DNA of 64,000 nt from Viridothelium virens (Eukaryota > Ascomycota > Dothideomycetes > Trypetheliales > Trypetheliaceae): NCBI GenBank assembly GCA_010094025.1, contig ML991774.1, positions 126,821-190,820 of the forward strand. Reading direction: 5' to 3'. Shown in pieces: positions 55,136-64,000 of the stretch (within the stretch, counting starts at the first letter, position 1; each line of letters opens with the position of its first letter). A program made the translations under genes and the position numbers. Below the pieces are notes generated by a model. The model had not been told where the DNA came from. It worked only from the letters and a program-made list of their open reading frames with translations, and made no database searches.

Positions 55136-57331
55136 ATGACATTTGCAGCGCAAGTCGATACTGAAGCATATATTCCCCAACCGACGCTGGTCTCGCAAAC
55201 CGGAACCGTCCTTGGATTCTTGCTTCTTTGCACCGCCTACTTTCTCTTCTCCTTCAAAAGTCCGCAATCAGTCCTCGCCGCTCTATTCTACCTGTTATCA
55301 CCCTTATGGAACGGCTTCGTCAATATGATCCCGTCTAACAGAATATCGCCAAAGGCTTTTGGCTTGGGCACCAAGGACCTGTTCAAGAGCTTCCAACCCG
55401 ACAGCTCCCTGGCTGCTCTCGGAGTCCTCACAGGACGCGGCAGATCGACGGCGCTCCCAGGTCTCGGAAATTGGGATAACTCTTGTTATCAAAATAGTGT
55501 CATCCAAGGCCTAGCATCGCTTCCATACTTCAATGCTTTCCTCCGCCAAATGGGGCACGATACCGATTACGCTTTAGAGGAAACCACACTCGGCGCACTA
55601 CGAGAAACTCTTTCAAAATTAAATGACTCGTCGAGGAGAGGACAGACTTTGTGGACGCCGTCAAAGTTGAAATCGATGAGTAGCTGGCAGCAGCAGGACG
55701 CTCAAGAATACTTCTCAAAGATCATAGAACAATTGGAGAAAGATATCACCAGGATATGGAAACAACCAGTTAAGGAGCAGGGATTAGAAGCTGTTGGTGA
55801 TCTTTTGGGGAAAGATTTTCGGGACAGCATTCTGGCAAATGATACTGATGGGGAAAAGACTGAGTCTAGTTCGACAGGAGTTGATAACCTAGCAACTGCA
55901 TCGACGTCTGAGACATCAATTACAGTTAATGGCGCAACCAAACTGGAAAATCCTCTCGAGGGCTTCCTAGGGCAACGCGTCGCATGCATGACCTGTGGTT
56001 TCACAGAAGGATTGTCTCTCATTCCATTTAATTGCCTTACCGTACCGCTCGGAGACCAACGAGCCTATGATCTGCAAGAATGCCTAGATGAATACACGAA
56101 ACTCGAAACCATTGATGATGTAGAGTGTACAAAATGCACTCTGCTGCGGACCCAGCAGGCACTGAAGCAACTTTATTCGGCGGCTTCTGCAAACTCTGCA
56201 GCGGATGATGCCCCCAATCCGCTGCAAGATTCAGCCAAATCCCGTTTGGAGGCTGTAGAAGCGGTACTCGAAGAAGAGGATTTTTCTGACAACGCACTCA
56301 CCAAACGTTGTCAGATATCTAAGAAGAACCGAATCAGCAGCGCAAAATCTCGCCAAGCTGTTATTGCTAAGCCACCTCGCAATCTGGTGATTCATGTCAA
56401 TCGCAGTGTCTTTGATGAGTTTACGGGTGCACAGAGAAAGAATTACGCTGATGTCAGTTATCCAGAGAACCTCGACCTTGGCTCGTGGTGCCTTGGACGA
56501 TCATCTCCAAGTGCACAGGGAGATGCAAAGGGGAGTGAAGAATCCTGGTCGCTTGATCCGCGAGCGCCTTTACTTACCGGACAAGATCCTGCCAGAATGG
56601 AGTATGAGCTTCGTGCTGTAGTGACGCATTATGGTAGACATGAAAACGGTCATTATATCTGTTATCGTAAGCATTCATTGAATCCTGAAGGTACGGGGGC
56701 CGAACAAGATGATGCAACGCTGAAGCAGCAGACCGAAGAAACATGGTGGCGGCTAAGTGATGAGGATGTATCTCCTATGAGTGCAGCCAACGTGCTGCAG
56801 CAATGTGGAGTGTTCATGCTTTTCTACGAGCGAAAGCCCGTGGTATCCCCAATGATAGCCTCCAAGGCTGAAGACGTCACTGCTGAAGTTCCGAATCCTC
56901 AAGAGAGTAAAATAGTTGAAGCTATGACTGAGGAGAACATGGACGGATCCATTCCCTCGAGACCTGCCTCTATTCATGACGGCACTGAAGGTCCCAAAGC
57001 TGAAAGCATCGAGGCAGCCGATTCTCCACGTGTTCTCGGTGTACCGCAAGTCGGATTTCCTTCCCAACATCAAAGTCAAGACATGCCGTCCTCAGATGAA
57101 TCGTCCTCAGATGAACTGACTATGGAGCTTGAGCCCACCACTATAGCATCAGCAATGATCGAGGACGACATCAGTCCTTCTACGGAAGTTGAACCGGGAT
57201 CTACGAGCCCATCATCACCGAGAATAACTCCCCAACGATCACCGTACATGCGAACGTCAAGAATTGGTGAAGATCAACGAAAAGACGGCTCATTCTCATC
57301 TTCTCGGCCACCCATGGTTGCGGCCACATAG
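55136..57331 (+). CDS. Membrane-anchored ubiquitin-specific protease (Ubp1-like USP)
   Basis: A single exon of 731 residues from the ATG at 55136 (MTFAAQVDTEAYIP). A hydrophobic N-terminal anchor lies near 24-40 (TVLGFLLLCTAYFLFSF). The USP catalytic domain starts at about 108: the Cys box is LPGLGNWDNSCYQNSVIQGL with nucleophile C117, followed by WQQQDAQEYFSKI. Zinc-ribbon pairs are seen (CMTCGF and CTKC). The His box is VVTHYGRHENGHYICYR, and CGVFMLFYERK ends the domain. The C-terminal about 150 residues are Ser/Glu-rich and likely disordered. It removes ubiquitin, probably at the ER or another membrane. The Cys box (NWDNSCY instead of NxGNTCF) is a family variant. Convergent with eL32. Confidence 0.93.
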   Translation: MTFAAQVDTEAYIPQPTLVSQTGTVLGFLLLCTAYFLFSFKSPQSVLAALFYLLSPLWNGFVNMIPSNRISPKAFGLGTKDLFKSFQPDSSLAALGVLTGRGRSTALPGLGNWDNSCYQNSVIQGLASLPYFNAFLRQMGHDTDYALEETTLGALRETLSKLNDSSRRGQTLWTPSKLKSMSSWQQQDAQEYFSKIIEQLEKDITRIWKQPVKEQGLEAVGDLLGKDFRDSILANDTDGEKTESSSTGVDNLATASTSETSITVNGATKLENPLEGFLGQRVACMTCGFTEGLSLIPFNCLTVPLGDQRAYDLQECLDEYTKLETIDDVECTKCTLLRTQQALKQLYSAASANSAADDAPNPLQDSAKSRLEAVEAVLEEEDFSDNALTKRCQISKKNRISSAKSRQAVIAKPPRNLVIHVNRSVFDEFTGAQRKNYADVSYPENLDLGSWCLGRSSPSAQGDAKGSEESWSLDPRAPLLTGQDPARMEYELRAVVTHYGRHENGHYICYRKHSLNPEGTGAEQDDATLKQQTEETWWRLSDEDVSPMSAANVLQQCGVFMLFYERKPVVSPMIASKAEDVTAEVPNPQESKIVEAMTEENMDGSIPSRPASIHDGTEGPKAESIEAADSPRVLGVPQVGFPSQHQSQDMPSSDESSSDELTMELEPTTIASAMIEDDISPSTEVEPGSTSPSSPRITPQRSPYMRTSRIGEDQRKDGSFSSSRPPMVAAT

Positions 57332-57747
57332 CCAGAGGGGCAATGAGTGTGCGTCATTGCCAAGAGCGATTTTGTTGATATGAATCAGGACGTCTTTACC
57401 CAGACCGATCACAACCTAATCCGGCGTGCTTTTCAATGCATAGCGATCTGGCGTTTCCGATTGGTTTTGCATTTGGCGGCGCATTTACTCCCAGAACGAA
57501 AAGTGTTCTAGGACCACAGAGGAGTTTGGTCGTCACTCGGGAGAAGGATTTCCCTCGGGATATGAATCCAGTCACATGAATAGTATCAGAGCCGACATCT
57601 GGTTCTAATAAAATGAGATACCAATTTACATGTACCAAATCTGTGAAAAGAGAGCTGAAGCCCCGTGATGCTATTTCAAGCTATTGAACAGCTGTTGCGC
57701 CCGTGCCCACAAAACAGACACAATGGTAAGAATTCTCATCCCATCCC
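57332..57747. other. Intergenic, convergent 3' flanks
   Basis: About 420 bp between the USP gene and RPL32. Nothing recognised. Confidence 0.5.
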
Positions 57748-58408
57748 TCATGATTCAGTCGTTACCTTCGCCTTTCCGTTTGTCACCTTCACGCCCAACT
57801 GCTTTGCCCGCGCAATGATCTCCACCCTCTTCCGCGACGAAACAGCATGAGCGATCCTGGGAGTTGTCAGTTTCGAAAACCTTCACTGCTCACAGAACTG
57901 GGCGCCACATACTCTGCCGCAAATGTACGGTTGTGCATCAAAAGGACGTCAATTTCTGCGGGGCGATGGACGAGAAAAGCTTTGTGACCGGACGGCATGA
58001 GGTGTCGAGTCTTTGCGTTGCTTCCGTACCCAATCTAAATCGAAGAGTACCATTAGCCATGTGTCCTTGAAATAACCGATTCCTTTGCTTCTATCTCCTT
58101 TCGCTTGAGCAATGCCACCCCCTCTTCATGCTCCCCTGATCCCCCTCTTCTCCATATGAAACCAGAAGTACCTTCGGCATTGCAGCCTGGCCCTTGAATC
58201 GTCTCCTCACTCTGTTATCGATACCTTTGGGCTTCCTCCAGTTTGGGGCAACGCATTTGAAGCGGTCGCTTTGGTGTCGGTTGAAGCGCGCAGTGCCTGG
58301 AGATTGCGACGGTCAGAACATCAATTGCCTGGGAAAAAATTTCGCAAGAGGCTTGAACTATGACTTACGCTTCTTGACGATGGGAACATGCTTCTTTGCG
58401 GCCGCCAT
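57748..58408 (-). CDS. RPL32: 60S ribosomal protein eL32 (L32)
   Basis: Four exons, 58408-58369, 58296-58172, 58034-57913 and 57856-57748, give 131 residues, the standard eL32 length. The sequence is unmistakable: [20 protein letters not shown], then [75 protein letters not shown] and [15 protein letters not shown]. eL32 is a structural protein of the large ribosomal subunit. Three introns in 660 bp is typical of ribosomal protein genes in filamentous fungi. The first intron comes 13 codons after the ATG. Strong, ordered coding potential in every exon; all junctions preserve frame. Confidence 0.97.
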
Positions 58409-59692
58409 CTAAAGACAAGTACTATATTAGCTTTCTTTCGCTTTCGCTCGAGGATAGACAGGGAACCTGCGATAGTCGCGGCCCACGCGGAGTAGATGAT
58501 GACAGCCTTTCGATATTGAAGAACTATGTTCGACTTACCTTGCTGGTAGATGATGGGTCAATGAATGGAGAATATGTTACTTTTCGTCGTCCGGATGCCA
58601 AAATCGAGGCCCCATTCGAGTGGTTGCGGCGCTAGCATCTCGCTTACGGGAAAACCATAATCCGCTTCCGTGCAGTCGTGCCATGCCACATGCCCCCCAC
58701 GCGCTGTTTGTATCGGGTGCAAACACTAAGGCTAAAGTTGTAATCTCTTTAAGGTTCTCACGCAAGACGTGCCGAGTGTTTCCGGGCGCAATGCATAGAA
58801 CTATTAGAAACATAGGGTCGTGAGGTCACTGGGGGGACGACTCATGCTGAATGCGCGACACGTCTCACCTCAATTGACCGGAAAGATTTCCATGCATTAA
58901 TTCTTCGCATTTCTGATCAGCTATCTCTCTCTCTGATGCCACGACAAGTGAAAGACAGGACTGTTTCCGTTCGAGGACAAGGGTAATAACAATAGAGCTG
59001 GACGTTTTACCGTCCGCTACGATTATGCTGCATCCCCTGAGCCTCCATAAGTAACAAGTCCCCAAAATTAGGTTGGCCGGCGCAGCCGGCCTTTGATAGT
59101 ATCACATAAACCCCGAATCGACCTTCCTCCCAACCAGGTCTCAGCCTCCCACTCCCAACTAAAGGAAAACTTCGGACATTCAGCAGCAGAGGAGATGGAC
59201 CTGGAAGAGAAATGAGAAACTAGAAGCATAGAACGAGACGAACAGAAACAAGGTATCCGACAAATTAACACCGATAGTTATTCCCCGTATGTCCTATCCA
59301 AAGCGAGAGTTTAGTTTCGTCATCAGCTGGCACAGTCCGCCCCCCTTCCGTTTCAGCCAGCGCCTTTCGGGTGTACAGAGGCCGTTACTTTGTGTGTGTA
59401 CCATCAGATCCGACTGCCACCCTGCAGAATCCCAATTTATTACGCCGAGAAGAGCCCTTAGCTAGACGACGCACGGTAAATAGGAAAATCAGCTAAATGA
59501 GTTTGAAATTCAAGGAAATGGGGAATCAAATAAGAATCGAGAGCGAGAGGAAAAAGGTAGGTGGTCGTGACTGTTCGCGATATGGCCATAATCGGGAAGT
59601 GAGATCAGTATTAGGCGTAAGGTTGAGATTTTTGATGAACGCGAACTCGGAAGAGATGTCGCAGAGATATTGAACACCAGATGCAACAAGTT
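58409..59692. other. Intergenic, RPL32 promoter and homeobox 3' flank
   Basis: About 1.3 kb; both genes are on the minus strand. It contains the RPL32 promoter and the presumed 3' UTR of the homeodomain gene. Nothing else recognised. Confidence 0.5.
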
Positions 59693-61608
59693 TTACATGT
59701 TGGAGTGGCCAGGGCTCAAACCCGGGCTCAAGGATTGTGGATCGATGGTACCAAAGGGTACAAGGTTTTGCATATCCATGTGAGGCTCCTGATTGTGGTT
59801 CTCGGCTGGTGGTCCACGGAGGGGTAGGGTCATGCTCTGTTGCTTCGCATATATATCGTTAAACGAGAGTGTGGCGTCATCGCTGCTACCTTGTTCGTGA
59901 TGCATAGAGTATAGATCTCCATCATGACCATTATGATCAAGCGACCCGAGAGGAGGTGACTGATTAGCAATCACAGGATCCGCATGCGGACTGACGGCGG
60001 TCAGTGGAGACATTGAAGATGCCGCAACGGTCGATTGGTCAGGCATGGGAGAAAGGTAATGCATGCTGTAAGGTGTCTGGGCCTGGGCAAAGGTTGATAG
60101 ATTATCAGACGGAGCAGTGGATGTGAAGAACATTCCGGGGGTTCCGTGTTCGGACGGAGAATTGGCCGTCGTCGCCGACATTGGACCAAACTGTTGACGG
60201 TAATCGAGTCCATACCCAGCAGAGGTGTCAATGCTGAGATTTGGACCGATTGGGCCAAAGCCAGGATGATGTTGTGGGATAGGAGCAAATATGTTCGGGT
60301 CGGCCACAGGCGCCGGTGCCTGTGGATGCTCTGGCTGGATTAGGAAGGAAGGCATCGGATTGTTCCGAAGCATAGAGAAATCAATCGCCACCGGAACCGA
60401 TCGACTGCGCTGCCTCTTGTGACCGCGCGGTGGCATTCCCATTCCCATCGAGTGACTGTCATGGAACGTGTTGATGGAAGGAGGACCCATCTGATTGGGT
60501 TGTGATGCAGGCCGAAAGTTCCCGACCGGTGAAACAGGGGCAGATACAGGCATATGGTTAGGGTCTTGGAAATGTCGGTTCTGGAAAGACTCAAGTGAAA
60601 CCAGCTTTGCCAGCTGACCACTCAAGACTTTAGGGTGCCCACCAAGGTGATGTACTAGAATTTGAGAAGCTTGCTGCTCCTCGGTGAAGTCACCACATTG
60701 GTAGAATCCACCAGAGCCAGAAGAATCCATATAAAAGCATGGCGGTCTGTTTAGCTCAACCACCAGGCCTCCAGGACGCTGGGCAGCACCTTCTGCATTC
60801 GACAAAACATCACCAGATTCTAGAGTAATATTCTTAATAGCCGAGAAGGGATATTCGATCTTGTATCCTGCAGAGTCGTTGTTGATATAGTAGGTGACTG
60901 TAGAACGGTCTGGTGAGTAGAAGATAACAAGGTCCATAGCGGCTTGGCCGATGCGACGCCAGGAGCCAATGCTTAGTGAACGGCATGTGAAGTGTTGAAT
61001 TACTGCTGAAAATCAGTACGAAAGTCATATGATAGATGGCTGGGCTCAAGCCGTACCAACTTTGCCACTGCTATTCTCAGGCAGAAGCATAGATCCACTA
61101 CCGTAAGCGGCGTACGGGCCACCATTCCGACCGAGGTAGTTGGCCCCCAGGCCCTTTCCCATTTCTATGGCTTGGATAGCAAGATAACGGCGCATTGAGT
61201 CTGGGATGTTATCACAGTCCTCGCCAGTCTCAATGCTCCGCTTGGCAAGAGTCTTTATCTTAGCGCGTCTGGGGAAAGTTAGACCGTGAGTGATGGAATA
61301 AATATCATTCAAACACACCGATTTTGGAACCAGATCTGAACGGAACGCTCAGTCATGTTAATCTCTTGCGCTATCCGTTCTCGTACAATAGCAGTTGGTG
61401 TGGGATTTTTGTTGAATTCCACTTCCAGCGTCATGAGCTGGTCTTGCGTGGCTCGTTGGCGCTTTTGATTCTTTTGTTGTTGGGTGAGAGTGCTTTTACG
61501 GGGCGGTCGACGAGATGCGGAGCCATTGGTCGGGGTAGCGTTGGTGGGGGTGGTGGCCGAAGGGGATGGCGATGGAGACATGTTGCCCATGACCTCGCTG
61601 TTCTGCAT
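59693..61608 (-). CDS. Homeodomain transcription factor with C-terminal fungal-specific domain
   Basis: Three exons, 61608-61319, 61268-61057 and 61002-59693, give 603 residues. A Ser/Thr/Pro-rich start is followed by the homeodomain at about 47-104: basic arm [17 protein letters not shown], helix 2 in [13 protein letters not shown], and recognition helix [16 protein letters not shown] with the WFQNRR motif split by intron 1. Next is a conserved fungal block ([20 protein letters not shown] and [18 protein letters not shown]) that looks globular and could be a cofactor or dimer module. The rest is Pro/Ser/Met-rich with many low-complexity stretches. Homologues regulate conidiation, growth or stationary-phase survival, but no specific role is inferred. 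The leader is long and contains an overlapping frame (see findings). Confidence 0.92.
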
Positions 61609-63582
61609 CTTGGCGAAGATAGACGAATATATCGTGACAAAATAATTCCTGTTGTCGACTGAGTATGGAAGATATGATAATTACGATAAAGCTTTGCTCC
61701 GAGCCCGGTCTTGAAGTCAAGGAACGGGCTCAATGGGCTGGATTGGGCTATAAGTTGAAAGGGAACAAAGCGGGACTTGTAAGGAACGTGGTCAGTTGGC
61801 CAACACCGTCCAGGTGCGTGACTGAACAATAATATGGCCTCGTTTCGATGACAGGACGTCGACAATAATCGACCAAGGGAAAAATCTGGAATTGGTAGGC
61901 CAGAAGGAGGCTGAGAGGGAGTGACCGAGAAACTGGGGCTTAAAGGAGAGGACGGTTTACGCTGCAAAGGAGCGACAGAGAGTGGATTAGTTGCTAAGGA
62001 GCGTGGGTGGAGTCGCAGTCGCCAGACGGACGCGAAAACTCCAAGGCAGAGAGGCAGGCAGTGAAAAAAGAGAAAGGAAGCCAGAAAAGTAGCAGGCAAA
62101 TGGGGAGAGAGGGCGAGGAAAGGGTGGAGTGGGAGGACGGGTGGACGGGCTGAAGTCGGCGAGAAGTCAAAAGGGGAGAGACGGGCGAATGCGCTGCAAG
62201 TGCCCCTGGCTAGCGCACGCCGCGACTTGCTTGGGTCTGCTTGGGGCCTCTTGGGGCTGCTTGGGCCTGCCACGGCCTGCTTTGGAGACGGCGGACGGGA
62301 GGTCCCTGCTAGAGTGCCAGACTCGACACGTCCAAGTCCGTTTCGGCCTGCTCCTGCAACCCACCGGGCACTCAACCCACCCAACCCACCCAACCTACCT
62401 AGGTACCCACCAGCGCCACTGCGCCCGTTGCCGTTTCCATTCTCGCTGCTCACAACTCTAGGCGACTGTCACTGCCGTCAGACGCACCATCTTTCCCACG
62501 ACTGACGGGCGCCGACGCTCTCTCATGCCTCTGTGCGTTCACAGCTCAGCTTTGCCAGTCCCGCCAGTATCGATAACTGCCGTCTTTCCTACGCCCTCCA
62601 TGCTTCCCACTCACCAGCGCGATCCCTGTCGACGAATCCAAACACCACCCGCCTGGACGCTCTCTCTTTGATCTCCAGATAGCGTCACCGCCTGTGGTCT
62701 GTCGTGGAATCCTTCGCGTGCTCTCCTTACCCGCCAAGGCGGCTTCGTGCTTGCCCGAAAACGGTGAGAGCTCAGGCTCCTGTCGAGAACAGGTCAATTG
62801 GGCGTAGTTGCCGGAGGATTGCTCTACCCGTCTGCCACGCCCAGATCATGATGAGTTCCTAGAACACGCTTATCAACTCCGCAATTCCGCAATCCCGCCA
62901 TTGCTGAGTTTGGCTGTCACTTGAGCGCCAATAAAGTCTAGAAAATAAGACTTGAGCTCTGCTCCGAACGCTCGTGACTATTGACAATATACCTTCCTAG
63001 TGCATGGACTCTGGGACCTTTTTCATCCAAATCTATGACACTGAGCAGATTTCCCCGGTCAGATTTCGCAAAGCGCCGGACTTTTCCAACAGCCATAGTA
63101 TCACGAAGCTGGGACACGTGCGGGGCCAACAACCCTCTTCCAGGCCTGATCCCTAGCAGGTCACGTTCTGTGACCCACACCAAAGCCCGAGAGCGCCGAT
63201 GCCGTTTGAAAGGGGTTTGCTTCGTGCAACGAATCGCAGCCGCCCAGACGCCCCCAAACACTGCCGTTAATGCCTGCTATTTTGGGCGGTAGCTGGGGCT
63301 TGTTAGAGATCTTATCGATGCCGCAGCTTCCACGGCTAGCACCGCTAGCTTAGACTTGCCCTATCGCGCTCATCGTAAACGCCTTTATCCTCAGGGATTT
63401 CAGCGATTTCACCCATGCGCGGTACATCTTATGCTGTCCCACTTTCTGGAACGCATACATGCATCGATGGCCTATGGTGCTATGATCGAGGGACAACGTT
63501 AGAGCGTTTGAGACGTAATTGTTTTCTTGGGCGGATTAATTTCTTGCTCCTAACCGACCCATCCCTATAGACTTCGTGTCAC
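61609..63582. promoter_or_regulatory. Homeobox gene long leader/promoter and MDM10 3' flank
   Basis: About 2 kb. The part at 61609-62453 is a GC/CT-rich probable 5' leader of the homeodomain gene, with an overlapping 340-codon minus-strand frame. Around 62218-62285 the plus strand reads as imperfect GCTTGGG/CCTGC units, and near 62365-62400 an AACCCACCC-type repeat occurs. Beyond about 62.5 kb nothing is recognised. Confidence 0.5.
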
Positions 63583-64000
63583 TTATGACGAGTACTGAAT
63601 CTCTAGCCCTACGGCGCGGAAAATCTGCTCCCTCTTTCGAAGGTCGAACCCTGCCCCAATACTGAACAACAACTCTTTGATTCGTCCCTCCCAGAGCACC
63701 CCGACATTCCAGTTCTGATCTACCCTGGCTTTGAGCACGCCAGTGACATCCTCGCCTGGTCGCCTTCGCTTCGGCAAAGTCGATCTCTCCAACACGTCCG
63801 GCTCATTGGCATCCTTGCCGGTTCGCAGCCCCTGCAAAATTTTAGCCGGGGGGGCACGTTTCAAGCGCCAGATTTCACACCCAATCTGCAGCTCACTCTC
63901 ATACGAATACACATTAAAATCAAACCGAGAACACAGTGCAACGTCACCGCCCGCTTTCACGGCATATGTGGAGGAGAGATTGCCCATGAGCGGATTCAGG
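63583..64000 (-). CDS. MDM10: Mitochondrial distribution and morphology protein Mdm10, C-terminal part
   Basis: The 3' part of a gene that runs off the right end of the window; at least 138 residues are visible. The frame reads LNPLMGNLSSTYAVKAGGDV, then CSRFDFNVYSYESELQIGCE and, after an insert, VTGVLKARVDQNWNVGVLWE, followed by GRIKELLFSIGAGFDLRKRE and the terminal EIQYSS. These are the last beta strands of the Mdm10 porin-like barrel. Mdm10 belongs to the ER-mitochondria ERMES tether and also helps the SAM complex insert outer-membrane proteins. The insert between strands (APPAKILQGLRTGKDANEPD) is a fungal variable loop. No intron is apparent in the visible part; the start lies outside. 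Confidence 0.94.
   Translation of the reverse strand, partial: LNPLMGNLSSTYAVKAGGDVALCSRFDFNVYSYESELQIGCEIWRLKRAPPAKILQGLRTGKDANEPDVLERSTLPKRRRPGEDVTGVLKARVDQNWNVGVLWEGRIKELLFSIGAGFDLRKREQIFRAVGLEIQYSS

Noticed and set aside
1-64000. Secondary-metabolite gene cluster, CRISPR array, bacterial-type operon or viral insertion
   Set aside because: No synthase, repeat-spacer array, operon structure or viral protein found; genes are ordinary nuclear fungal genes with introns.

Overview
The window is nuclear DNA from a filamentous ascomycete (Pezizomycotina). The evidence is gene density of about one per 2 kb, short introns (about 45-65 nt) with GTAAGT/GTATGT-type donors and CTRAY branch points, both-strand layout without operons, and fungal-only proteins (Kre1-like, Chs7, Alb1, KTR mannosyltransferase, C2H2 plus fungal_trans regulator, Mdm10). 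The flavour of the proteins fits a Dothideomycete-like fungus, but that placement is inference. I reconstructed the exons of 27 complete genes and one partial gene by hand, checking that reading frame was kept across every junction.

Layout. 0-5 kb: PHS1 (fatty-acid elongation dehydratase), a TAF14/YEATS subunit, a repeat-rich stretch with tRNA-like modules, and RanBP1/Yrb1. 5-14 kb: a large orphan single-pass membrane protein, a KTR/GT15 Golgi mannosyltransferase, a DUF4604-like nuclear protein, and a PPPDE-thioredoxin-PUL fusion. 14-25 kb: GDA1 guanosine diphosphatase, an acidic nuclear protein, a class II eIF4E (4EHP-like), a degenerate EF-hand protein, a SigF-type NTF2-like membrane protein, a DUF1264 protein and the ESCRT-III subunit Vps2. 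25-36 kb: Fzo1 mitofusin, Tul1/Dsc1 Golgi E3 ligase, a small two-helix membrane protein, a Kre1-like GPI protein and a GH16 Crh-like GPI protein. 36-49 kb: a Cdc25-type RasGEF (SH3-WW-RasGEF), a 3.4 kb gene-poor gap, a C2H2/fungal_trans regulator and Chs7. 50-64 kb: an aromatic-acid-exporter/FUSC-type membrane protein, Alb1, a membrane-anchored ubiquitin protease, ribosomal protein eL32, a homeodomain regulator with a long leader, and the 3' part of MDM10.

The genes do not form one pathway, and I see no biosynthetic cluster. Several share themes. GDA1 and the KTR enzyme both serve Golgi mannosylation; Chs7, the GH16 protein and the Kre1-like protein serve the cell wall; Fzo1 and Mdm10 serve mitochondrial shape; Tul1, the Ubp1-like protease, Vps2 and the PPPDE-PUL fusion serve ubiquitin or membrane-protein turnover. 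Many neighbours are divergent pairs sharing a 0.3-0.8 kb promoter. The less explained items are the tRNA-Gln-like repeats near 3 kb, a tandem duplication in the promoter shared by the EF-hand and NTF2-like genes, an EF-hand gene whose first coding exon is only the ATG, and an orphan 907-residue membrane protein.
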